Positions 52,520-59,799 of a stretch of DNA of 64,000 nucleotides are shown one piece after another. Position 1 is the stretch's first letter, and every line of letters starts with the position of its first letter. This stretch comes from Streptantibioticus parmotrematis (GTDB taxonomy: Bacteria; Actinomycetota; Actinomycetes; Streptomycetales; Streptomycetaceae): the NCBI RefSeq assembly GCF_019890615.1, contig NZ_JAINVZ010000001.1, positions 186,001 to 250,000 of the forward strand. Direction: 5' to 3'. The notes beneath the pieces are model-generated. The model was not told the origin of the DNA. It worked only from the letters and a program-made list of their open reading frames with translations, and did no database searches. A program made the translations under genes and the position numbers.

Positions 52520-54373
52520 GTGCCCACCCAGGACCTGCTGCCCCTCGCCGTCGCCGTGCCCCTGCTGGGCGCGGTGCTGCTCGTCGTCGCCGGACGCCGG
52601 CTGCCGCGTGTCGCCATCGACGGCCTGGTGACCGCCCTGGCCGCGGCCGACGTCGCCGACCTGGCCCTGCTGTGGGCCCGTACCGGCGACGGCCGCAGCG
52701 TCGCCTGGCTGGGCGGCTGGCGCCCGGTGCACGGCGAGGGCGTGGGCATCGTGATGGTCGGCGACCGCATCGGCATCGGACTCGCCCTGCTCACCGCCGT
52801 CCTGATCCTGGCCGTCGTCGGCTACTCCTGGCGCTACTTCGAGCAGCCGCCCACCGAGCACCCGGGGACGTTCCCCGCGCTCATCCTCGTCTTCGAGGCC
52901 GGGATGTGCGGATTCGCGCTCACCGGCGACCTGTTCAACGCCTTCGTCTTCTTCGAGCTGATGGGCGCCGTCGCCTACGCGCTCACCGGCTTCCGCATCG
53001 AGGACCCGCGCCCGCTCCAGGGCGCGTTGACCTTCGGCATCGTCAACTCCCTCGCCGCGTACGCCTCGTTGCTGGGCATCGGGCTGCTGTACGCGCGCAC
53101 CGGCGAACTCGGCTTCGCCCAGATCGGGCAGCACCTCGCCCACCACCGCGTGGACGCCCTGCTGGTCGCCGCCTTCGTGCTGGTGCTCACCGGGCCGCTG
53201 GTCAAGGCGGCGGTGGCGCCCTTCCACTTCTGGCTGCCGGACGCGCACGCGGTCGCGCCCACCCCGGTGTGCATGCTGCTGTCCGGCGTCATGGTCGAAC
53301 TCGGGATCTACGGCATCGCGCGGATCTACTGGACGGTCTTCTCCGGCCCGCACGGCATTCCCATGGCGTGCTTCCGTGACACCTTCGTGGCGTTCGGCGC
53401 GCTGACCGCCGTGGTGGGCGCGGTGATGTGCTGGCAGCAACGCCACCTCAAGCGCATGCTCGCCTTCTCCACCGTCGGACACGTGGGACTGTTCCTGATC
53501 GGCGTGGCCCTGGTGACCCCGGAGGGTGTCGCCGGGACCGCGCTGTACGTCGCGGGACACGCGGGTGTGAAGGCGGCGTTGTTCGCCGTCACCGGCGTGC
53601 TGCTCGACCGGCACGGCTCGGTGGACGAGTACGGACTGTACGGCCGGGGCCGCGAACTGCGGCTGGGCGGCGTGCTGTTCACCGTGGGCGGCCTCGCGCT
53701 CGCCGGGCTGCCGCCGTTCGGCACCGGCCTGGGCAAGGCGGTCCTGGAGCACGCGGCGCTCTCCCGCTTCCCCTGGCTGCTCGTGGTCTTCGTCGGCGTC
53801 TCGGCACTCACCGCCGGCGCGGTGCTGCGCGCGGCGGCGCGGGTGTTCGCCGGGGCGGGACCGCGACCGCGGGAGCGCTACGCGGGCCCCGAGACGACCG
53901 GCGGCGGCGAGGAACCGGAGATCCGCGACCCCTCGCGAGCGGTTCCGCCGCCGATGCTGGCGGTGCCCGCCGTCCTGCTGCTCGGCGCCCTCGCGGTCGG
54001 CGTACTGCCCGGCATCGGACGGCAACTCGCGCTGGCGGCACGCCTGTTCACCGACCGCGCGGGCTACGTGGCGGCGCTGTACGGGCCCGCCCCCGCGCCC
54101 TCCGGTGCGTCACCGGCCACCGGCTGGACCGCCGAGGGCGTCAGCCTCGGACTGCTGTCCACCCTGCTGGCGTTGGTCGTCGCCGCGCTGGCGGTGTGGG
54201 GCCCCGCGGTGCCCTCGGGCGCCGTACACCGGGCACGCGAGACGCTCAGCGCGACCGGGCGGCGCGTGGTGCTGCCGCTGCGGCGCCTGCACTCCGGCCA
54301 CATCGGCGACTACGTGAGCTGGCTGGCCGTCGGGCTGGCCGTGCTGCTGGTGGTGACGGCGGCCCAGGTGTGA
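52520..54373 (+). CDS. mrpD: Mrp antiporter subunit D
   Basis: The 617-residue protein has about 14 helices and the proton-antiporter M domain of the NuoN/MrpD type. Conserved charges appear in YALTGFRIED and in GPLVKAAVAPFHFWLPDAHAVAPTPV (the Lys and His of the family). It should be the main ion-translocating subunit because MrpA is missing. GTG 52520 is the start, 8 bases after mrpC. C-terminal helices follow a Glu/Asp-rich loop. Confidence 0.9.
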   Translation: MPTQDLLPLAVAVPLLGAVLLVVAGRRLPRVAIDGLVTALAAADVADLALLWARTGDGRSVAWLGGWRPVHGEGVGIVMVGDRIGIGLALLTAVLILAVVGYSWRYFEQPPTEHPGTFPALILVFEAGMCGFALTGDLFNAFVFFELMGAVAYALTGFRIEDPRPLQGALTFGIVNSLAAYASLLGIGLLYARTGELGFAQIGQHLAHHRVDALLVAAFVLVLTGPLVKAAVAPFHFWLPDAHAVAPTPVCMLLSGVMVELGIYGIARIYWTVFSGPHGIPMACFRDTFVAFGALTAVVGAVMCWQQRHLKRMLAFSTVGHVGLFLIGVALVTPEGVAGTALYVAGHAGVKAALFAVTGVLLDRHGSVDEYGLYGRGRELRLGGVLFTVGGLALAGLPPFGTGLGKAVLEHAALSRFPWLLVVFVGVSALTAGAVLRAAARVFAGAGPRPRERYAGPETTGGGEEPEIRDPSRAVPPPMLAVPAVLLLGALAVGVLPGIGRQLALAARLFTDRAGYVAALYGPAPAPSGASPATGWTAEGVSLGLLSTLLALVVAALAVWGPAVPSGAVHRARETLSATGRRVVLPLRRLHSGHIGDYVSWLAVGLAVLLVVTAAQV

Positions 54374-54387
54374 GCGTCTCGCGTCGG

Positions 54388-54412
54388 GTTTGTCCTACGT
54401 GAGCCGGGGGAT
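54388..54412 (+). promoter_or_regulatory. SigB-type promoter of the LigD-like polymerase gene
   Basis: GTTT-N15-GGGGAT differs at one position from the SigB consensus. It lies 25 bases before the ATG and just after the mrpD stop, so the polymerase gene can be expressed apart from the antiporter. Confidence 0.55.
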
Positions 54413-54436
54413 CCGGAGAGAACGGCGAGGAGGACC

Positions 54437-55351
54437 ATGGCCACCACGACGAAGGACCGGGTACGCGTCGGCGGGCGCACCGTCGAGCTGACCCACCCGG
54501 ACAAGGAACTCTTCCCCGACGACGGCATCACCAAGGCGGAGCTGGCCGACCACTACCGCCGGGTCGCCCGCCGCATGCTGCCCCACCTGCGGGACCGCGC
54601 GCTGGTGATGGAGCGCTACCCGGACGGCTACCGGGGCAGGTCCTTCTACCACAAGGACGTTCCCGACTACTTCCCCGACTGGATCCGCACCTGCGAGGTC
54701 CCCAAGGAGGGCGGCACGGTCACCATGGTGGTCTGCGACGCCGCCGCCACCCTGGTCTACCTCGCCAACCAGGCGTGCCTGACACCGCATCCCTGGCTGA
54801 GCAGGACCGAGAAACTCGACTGCCCGGACCGTCTGGTCTTCGACCTCGACCCGCCCGGCGAGGGCGACTTCGCCACGGTGCGCTGGGCCGCGCGGCAGCT
54901 GGGCGACCTGCTCACCGGGCTCGGGCTGCGGCCCGCCCTGATGACCACCGGCTCACGTGGCCTGCACGTCGTCGTGCCGCTGGTGCGCGGGACCGACTTC
55001 GACACGGCCCGCGGCTTCGCCCGCGCCGCCGCCGACACCCTCGCCTCCCGCCACCCCGACCGGCTCACCACGCAGGTGCGCAAGGACAAGCGCGAGGGCC
55101 GTCTCTATCTCGACATCCAGCGCAACGCCTACGCCCAGACCTCCGTCGCCCCCTACGCGGTGCGCGCCAGGCCGCACGCCCCGGTCGCCACGCCGATCGG
55201 CTGGGACGAGCTGGACGATCCCGGACTCGGGCCGCAGCGGTGGACGTTGCGCACGATCGGCGACCGGCTGGAGAAGCACGGCGACCCGTGGCGCGGCCTG
55301 AACCGCTGCGCCCGCTCCCTGGGCCCGGCGATGCGACGGCTGGAGCAGTAG
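54437..55351 (+). CDS. LigD-type NHEJ primase/polymerase domain protein
   Basis: The 304-residue protein is the stand-alone polymerase domain of the LigD type: LTHPDKELFPDDGITKAELADHYRRV, the metal motif VFDLDPP and TGSRGLHVVVPLV (active site His). It adds nucleotides, often ribonucleotides, at broken ends. Neither Ku nor a ligase gene lies in the window, so its partners are encoded elsewhere. The SigB-like promoter fits a role in stress or stationary-phase repair. Confidence 0.92.
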   Translation: MATTTKDRVRVGGRTVELTHPDKELFPDDGITKAELADHYRRVARRMLPHLRDRALVMERYPDGYRGRSFYHKDVPDYFPDWIRTCEVPKEGGTVTMVVCDAAATLVYLANQACLTPHPWLSRTEKLDCPDRLVFDLDPPGEGDFATVRWAARQLGDLLTGLGLRPALMTTGSRGLHVVVPLVRGTDFDTARGFARAAADTLASRHPDRLTTQVRKDKREGRLYLDIQRNAYAQTSVAPYAVRARPHAPVATPIGWDELDDPGLGPQRWTLRTIGDRLEKHGDPWRGLNRCARSLGPAMRRLEQ

Positions 55352-55403
55352 GCCCTGGCCCTCGCGGCAGCAGGCCCCGGCCCTCGCGCTCGGTGGGCTC
55401 GTC

Positions 55404-56369
55404 TCACAACTCGCGCAGCGCGGGCAGCAGTTCCTTCTCCGCCCAGTCGAAGAAGGGCAGTTGGTGGTCGCCGCCGATCTGCACCAGGGCCACCTCGGTG
55501 AACCCGGCCTCCGCGTAGGGGCGCACCGCGTCCACGAACGCGTTCACGTCGTTGCCGCACGGGATGGACGCGGCGACGTCCTCCTTGCGTACGAACTGCG
55601 TGGCGGAGGCGAAGCCACTGGTCCCCGGCAGCTCGGAGTTGACCTTCCAGCCGCCGCCGAACCAGCGGAACTGGTCGTGGGCGCGGTCGATCGCCGCGTC
55701 GCGGTCGGTGTCGTAGCAGACCGGCAGCTGTCCCACCCGGGGCTTTCCCCTGCCGCCGTGCCGGTCGAAGGAGGTCAGCAGCTCAGCCTTCGGTTCGACG
55801 GCGATGACCAGATCGCCCAGCCGGCCCGCGAGTTCGCAGGACTGCTCGCCGGAGACCGCGATGCCGATGGGCGGCGGCTGGTCCGGCCGGTCCCACACCT
55901 TGGCCGACTCCACGTCGTAGTGCGTGCCGTGGTGGTCGACGTACCCGCCCGCGAAGAGCGAGCGGATGATCTCGACGGCTTCGGCCAGCATCTCGTGCCG
56001 CACGTCCACGGCGGGCCAACCACCGCCGATCACATGCTCGTTGAGGTTCTCACCCGCCCCGAGACCCAGCCGGAACCGCCCCTGCGACAGCAGTTGAACG
56101 GTCGCCGCCTTCTGGGCGACCACGGCCGGGTGGTAGCGCATCGTCGGACAGGTCACGTAGGTCATCAGCGGAATGCGGGAGGTGGCCTGAGCGGCGGCGC
56201 CCAGCACGCTCCAGGCGTAGGGGGCGTGCCCCTGCGAGTCGAGCCACGGCGAGTAGTGGTCGGATATGACGGAGAAGTCGAAACCGGTCTCCTCCGCCCG
56301 CACCACGTGCTCGACCAGCTCCCGGGGGCCGGCCTGCTCGGTCATCATCGTGTATCCGATTCGCACCAT
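55404..56369 (-). CDS. F420-dependent LLM enzyme, glucose-6-phosphate dehydrogenase-like family
   Basis: The 321-residue protein is related to the product of 41561-42520 (SDHYSPWLDSQGHAPYAWS, YVTCPTMRYHPAVVAQKAAT, RFRLGLGAGENLNEHVIGGGW). F420 use is expected; the substrate is inferred only from family. ATG 56369 lies 11 bases from a SigB-like -10 box, so the transcript would have almost no leader. Confidence 0.88.
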   Translation of the reverse strand: MVRIGYTMMTEQAGPRELVEHVVRAEETGFDFSVISDHYSPWLDSQGHAPYAWSVLGAAAQATSRIPLMTYVTCPTMRYHPAVVAQKAATVQLLSQGRFRLGLGAGENLNEHVIGGGWPAVDVRHEMLAEAVEIIRSLFAGGYVDHHGTHYDVESAKVWDRPDQPPPIGIAVSGEQSCELAGRLGDLVIAVEPKAELLTSFDRHGGRGKPRVGQLPVCYDTDRDAAIDRAHDQFRWFGGGWKVNSELPGTSGFASATQFVRKEDVAASIPCGNDVNAFVDAVRPYAEAGFTEVALVQIGGDHQLPFFDWAEKELLPALREL

Positions 56370-56379
56370 ATTGAGGCGG

Positions 56380-56405
56380 ATTCCCGGTGGTGTGCTCGGG
56401 AAAAC
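56380..56405 (-). promoter_or_regulatory. SigB-type promoter of the F420 enzyme gene
   Basis: On the minus strand GTTT-N16-GGGAAT differs by one base from the SigB -10 and has the upper spacing of the known range. The -10 is 11 bases before the ATG. Confidence 0.5.
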
Positions 56406-56434
56406 GTGCGACGGCCCCGCGCCCGCGTACGACG

Positions 56435-56466
56435 ACGGCCGCCACGCGACTCGGCGCGGCGGCCGT
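56435..56466 (-). terminator. Hairpin after the 30-residue peptide gene
   Basis: ACGGCCGCC (56435-56443) pairs with GGCGGCCGT (56458-56466) across a 14-base loop, about 24 bases beyond the stop of the small leftward gene. It may end that transcript. Confidence 0.45.
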
Positions 56467-56489
56467 GGGCGGCCCGGTGGGGAAGCGGC

Positions 56490-56582
56490 TCAGTACGGCA
56501 GCTGTCGGCCGGACGGGGTGCGCAGGTCGAGGGGCGGGGGCTGCTTGGGGCGCTGGGCCCTCGGGACGAGGATGCGTGTCAT
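56490..56582 (-). CDS. 30-residue peptide with strong ribosome site
   Basis: The frame encodes MTRILVPRAQRPKQPPPLDL and ten more residues ending RQLPY. A strong AGGAGG lies 9 bases before the ATG, and a hairpin follows the stop, which together support a real small gene. It is Pro- and Arg-rich with no signal or membrane helix. Not recognised; a leader or regulatory peptide is possible. Confidence 0.5.
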   Translation of the reverse strand: MTRILVPRAQRPKQPPPLDLRTPSGRQLPY

Positions 56583-56807
56583 GGCCGATCGCCTCCTGGT
56601 GCGGACTGCCGGTTCTTCCCGTTGTCGCGCTCCCAGTCTGCTCCGGGGCGCTCGCGCGTCGCCGGAGGCTCCGGAACCGCCGGGACGGCGACCCGTGGTG
56701 GCGTCGTTCCCGTGAAAGGTGTCTGCTCACCGGCCGTCCTTCTCAACCGCACTCGTGGGCGTCAATTGATCTCGCCCGTCGATCTCGCCCGAAAAGTCGT
56801 GAATGAC

Positions 56808-56831
56808 GTTTGAAGACGTGAGACAGGGACA
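56808..56831 (+). promoter_or_regulatory. SigB-type promoter candidate of the sigma factor gene
   Basis: GTTT-N14-GGGACA has the minimum SigB spacing and two mismatches in the -10 box (GGGTAC). It is about 130 bases upstream of the sigma factor ATG and would make the gene autoregulated. The remaining bases from 56583 to 56958 show no other gene. Confidence 0.45.
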
Positions 56832-56958
56832 GGCGTGATCTCGTGCTACGGGTGGCGGCAGCCGCCGGCAGGGCGTGGAACCGCCTGTCGCGTGCGCACG
56901 GGGTGGGGGTCGCGGCGCCGGAGGACCCATCGTGGATATTCCTGTCCCTGGAGACGCC

Positions 56959-57759
56959 ATGCGTGAATTCGCGCGTCCCGCCCGTGCGGGTCGTTCCCTA
57001 CGACACCACGACACCCCGGACACCGACGAGGCGTTCGAACGACTCACCCGAATGGCCGAAGGTCCGGAGCGCGAGGCGTTGCGGCAGGAGGTCATCACCG
57101 CCTGGATGCCGATGGCCGAACGGCTGGCGACCCGGTTTCGCAACCGTGGCGAGGACGACGACGACCTGCGTCAGGTCGCCGCGCTGGGGCTGGTGAAGGC
57201 GGTCGACCGCTACGACCCGGGACGCGGCACGGCGTTCGCCAGTTTCGCCGTGCCCACGGTGGTCGGCGAGATCAAGCGGCACTTCAGGGACCACCTGTGG
57301 AGCCTGCACGTGCCGCGCAGGGTGCAGGAACTGCGCAACCGGGTGCGGCGGGCCCGCGTGGAGCTCTCGCAGGGGGTGGACGCCCGCTCGCCCAGCGTGC
57401 GGGAGGTGGCCGCGCACACCGGGCTGACCGAGGAGGAGGTCCTGCTGGGTCTCGAGGCCATCGACAGCTTCTCCACCCTCTCCCTCGACGCCGAACTGCC
57501 CGGCTCCGACGGCTACGCGCTGAAGGACACCATCGGCGCGGGCGACGGTGCGATGGACCTGGTGGTCGACCGAGAGTCGGCCAAGCCGTGCCTGCGTCAA
57601 CTCCCGGACCGCGAAAGGGACATCCTCTACCTCCGGTTCTTCCGGGGCATGACGCAGAGCCAGATCGCCAGGAACATGGGGATATCCCAGATGCACGTCT
57701 CCCGGCTGCTGAGCCGCACCTGTACGCGGCTGAGGACGCAGATCCTGGCCGACGCCTGA
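56959..57759 (+). CDS. RNA polymerase sigma factor, SigB/SigF family
   Basis: The 266-residue protein has sigma-70 regions 2, 3 and 4. Region 2 contains DLRQVAALGLVKAVDRYDPGRGTAFASFAVPTVVGEIKRHFRD, and region 4 has LPDRERDILYLRFFRGMTQSQIARNMGISQMHVSRLL. This is the SigB/SigF/SigG group that recognises GNNT-N14-16-GGGTAC/T, matching several promoters nearby. Its antisigma kinase is not adjacent, but a STAS antagonist gene lies at 48.4-48.8 kb. ATG 56959 has GGAGA 5 bases upstream. Confidence 0.92.
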   Translation: MREFARPARAGRSLRHHDTPDTDEAFERLTRMAEGPEREALRQEVITAWMPMAERLATRFRNRGEDDDDLRQVAALGLVKAVDRYDPGRGTAFASFAVPTVVGEIKRHFRDHLWSLHVPRRVQELRNRVRRARVELSQGVDARSPSVREVAAHTGLTEEEVLLGLEAIDSFSTLSLDAELPGSDGYALKDTIGAGDGAMDLVVDRESAKPCLRQLPDRERDILYLRFFRGMTQSQIARNMGISQMHVSRLLSRTCTRLRTQILADA

Positions 57760-57869
57760 CCTCACCCCGTCCTGCCGAGGCCTGACCTCTCCACGTCCTC
57801 CGGCAGGCCACGCGGAGTGGCGCGGGCGGGTTGCGGGTAAAGTTACCGACGCCCTGTCGGCAACTCGCT

Positions 57870-57887
57870 AGTTAGGCTAGCCTAACT
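57870..57887. promoter_or_regulatory. DmdR1/IdeR-type iron box
   Basis: AGTTAGGCTAGCCTAACT is a perfect 18-base palindrome and close to the TTAGGTTAGSCTAACCTAA iron box. It lies 50 bases upstream of the heme oxygenase ATG, as expected for iron-dependent repression. Confidence 0.85.
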
Positions 57888-57936
57888 CGTGTCGGTGCGA
57901 GCGCGCCGCCCGTTGTCCCTCCTGGAGGACCGCCCC

Positions 57937-58608
57937 ATGACCGAGACGGTGTCCACCGGCTCCACCGGATTCGCCGCCCTGCTGCGCGACGCGAGCGCGC
58001 AGGAGCACCAGCGGGCGGAGCAGTCCCGCTTCATGGGCAACCTGCTCGGCGGCCGCCTCGGCGTCGACGCGTACGCCGAACTGGCCGGGCAACTGTGGTT
58101 CGTCTACCGGGAGCTGGAACAGGCGGGCGAACGGCTCGCCGCCGACCCGGTGGTCGGCCCCTTCGTCGACCCGGCGCTCGAGCGCACCGGCGCCCTGGAG
58201 CGGGACCTGCTCCACCTGCGCGGCGAGGACTGGCGCGATTCGCTGTCCGCGCTGCCGGCGACCGAGGCGTACACGGCCCGGCTGCGCGAGGTGGCCCGGG
58301 GCTGGGCCCCCGGCTATCTCGCGCACCACTACACCCGCTACCTGGGCGACCTGTCCGGTGGCCAGATCATCCGCGGCATCGCGGAGAAGACCTGGGGTTT
58401 CGAGCGCAAGGGCGACGGCGTGCGGTTCTACGTCTTCGAGGGCGTCGCCAACCCGGCCGCCTTCAAGCGCGAGTACCGCGCCAAGCTGGACGCCGCCGCG
58501 GTGGACGAGGTCGAGCGGCACCGGATCGCGGAGGAGTGCAAGCGCGCCTTCCGGCTCAACACCGCCCTCTTCCAGGACCTCGACGGGCGCTTCCCGCTGA
58601 GCGCCTGA
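57937..58608 (+). CDS. Heme oxygenase (biliverdin-producing)
   Basis: The 223-residue protein is a HmuO/HO-1-type heme oxygenase. The proximal heme ligand is His 24 in QEHQRAEQS, and the distal helix is YLGDLSGGQIIRGIA. It opens heme to biliverdin, CO and iron. No heme transporter gene is adjacent, so the enzyme is a single gene under an iron box. The ribosome site is GGAGG with 7-8 bases to the ATG. Confidence 0.93.
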   Translation: MTETVSTGSTGFAALLRDASAQEHQRAEQSRFMGNLLGGRLGVDAYAELAGQLWFVYRELEQAGERLAADPVVGPFVDPALERTGALERDLLHLRGEDWRDSLSALPATEAYTARLREVARGWAPGYLAHHYTRYLGDLSGGQIIRGIAEKTWGFERKGDGVRFYVFEGVANPAAFKREYRAKLDAAAVDEVERHRIAEECKRAFRLNTALFQDLDGRFPLSA

Positions 58609-58688
58609 ACGGCCCGCCGCGCGCGCCTCGCCCCGCCCACCCGGCGCCCTGCCCGGTCCGCCGGGCGAACCGGCGGCCGCCCCAAAGG

Positions 58689-58713
58689 GTTTGACCACCT
58701 CGCTCGCGGGTTA
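58689..58713 (+). promoter_or_regulatory. SigB-type promoter of the SsgA-like gene
   Basis: GTTT-N15-GGGTTA keeps GGGT and is 36 bases before the ATG. It would link a sporulation-type protein to the stress sigma factor. Confidence 0.5.
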
Positions 58714-58748
58714 CCCGCGCAGCGAGGACAGACCCGTGGAGGGCGCCG

Positions 58749-59162
58749 ATGGACTACCGCTTCTATCACTACACGACCGGAGTCCTGCGGCTGCCCGCCT
58801 CGGGAGGCCCGGTCCACGTGCCCACCGAACTCCGCTACAGCGACGCGGACTGTCTCGCGGTGCACATGACGTTCCACGTGCCCGGCAACCCGGCTGTCAC
58901 CTGGGTGTTCGGCTGGGAACTGCTGGGTGAGGGAACGATTCACCCCGCGGGGGAGGGTGACGTACGGGTGGCACCCGCCGTGGACGCGCCGCGCGACGTC
59001 GAGTTGCTGCTGCGGGCGCCGGAGGGCGAGGTGCGCGTGCGGTACTCGGCGCGGGACCTGCGGGACTTCGTCGGCCGGGTCCGGGTGATGTCGGCCCGGA
59101 GCCTGACGCGGATGTCGCAGGATGCGGACCGCGAGTTGCTGGACATCCTGGAAGGCGCGTGA
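58749..59162 (+). CDS. SsgA-like sporulation/division regulator (SALP)
   Basis: The 137-residue protein belongs to the SsgA-like family restricted to sporulating actinobacteria: VPTELRYSDADCLAVHMTFHVPG, TWVFGWELLGEG and VMSARSLTRMSQDADRELLDIL. These proteins help place or complete septa and guide cell wall remodelling. Which SALP it is cannot be told. It is monocistronic, with a strong terminator after it. Confidence 0.92.
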   Translation: MDYRFYHYTTGVLRLPASGGPVHVPTELRYSDADCLAVHMTFHVPGNPAVTWVFGWELLGEGTIHPAGEGDVRVAPAVDAPRDVELLLRAPEGEVRVRYSARDLRDFVGRVRVMSARSLTRMSQDADRELLDILEGA

Positions 59163-59203
59163 GGCCGGAAGGCACCTTCGCCTGAGGCCGGAAGGCACCT
59201 TCG
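59160..59203. repeat. 21-base direct repeat at the end of the SsgA-like gene
   Basis: Two identical 21-base copies (59160-59180, 59183-59203, starting TGAGGCCGGAAGG) are separated by CC. The first copy includes the last bases of the gene, so the second is likely a local duplication of the stop region. Confidence 0.8.
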
Positions 59204-59259
59204 TGCGGGCCGACGGTCCGGCGGGCGGGAGAGCCGCCGCCGGACCGTCGGCCCGCACG
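59202..59259. terminator. Very strong bidirectional terminator
   Basis: A 21-base perfect stem (59202-59222 with 59239-59259) is extended inside by GGCGG/CCGCC, leaving a small loop. It separates the convergent SsgA-like and DUF5709 genes. Confidence 0.85.
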
Positions 59260-59267
59260 CGTGTTGC

Positions 59268-59753
59268 CTACCCCTCTTCCACGCCCGCCTCCGGGTCGTC
59301 CACCGTGTGCACCGCCGCCTCCTCCGCCGAGGCCGCGCCGCCCGCGATCCCGGCGTCGGACGCGGCGGTGTCGTCCACCTCGTCGGAGTGCCCGGGCACG
59401 CCCTCGTCGTCGGCGACCAGGCGCCCGGAGCGGTCCTCGCCCGCCTCCGGGTCCACCGGCTCACCCGTGGCCCCGGGCGCGTCGCCGATGCCGTTGCCCG
59501 GCGGGGCCTCGACGTCCGGTTCCTCCTCCGACAGCCGCTGGTCCAGGCTCTCGCCGGAGCGCTGCTCGTTCGCCGTGGTGCCGTAGTGCTCGGCCTCGCG
59601 CGGCCGCTCCGGCGGCGAGTACCCCTCGTCCAGCGCCGGGTCGACACCCCGGTCGTCCAGGGTGTCGAGCGGATCCATCAATCCCGCGTCGTCCTGCACC
59701 TCGGCGTCGTCCGGCTGGTAGACCTCGTCACCGCGTGCCTCGTCGTCCGACAT
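59268..59753 (-). CDS. Acidic DUF5709 protein
   Basis: The 161-residue protein is strongly acidic and low in hydrophobic residues (DEVYQPDDAEVQDDAGLMDPLDTLDDRGVDPALDEGYSPPERP), a pattern of the DUF5709 family. It is probably disordered; members are common stress proteins of unknown function. It follows the alcohol dehydrogenase gene by 46 bases on the same strand, so they may be cotranscribed. Ribosome site GAGGAGGGG. Confidence 0.85.
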   Translation of the reverse strand: MSDDEARGDEVYQPDDAEVQDDAGLMDPLDTLDDRGVDPALDEGYSPPERPREAEHYGTTANEQRSGESLDQRLSEEEPDVEAPPGNGIGDAPGATGEPVDPEAGEDRSGRLVADDEGVPGHSDEVDDTAASDAGIAGGAASAEEAAVHTVDDPEAGVEEG

Positions 59754-59799
59754 GGTTCGCCCCTCCTCGATCGAGCTCGTGCTTCGCCGTGCGTGCCGC

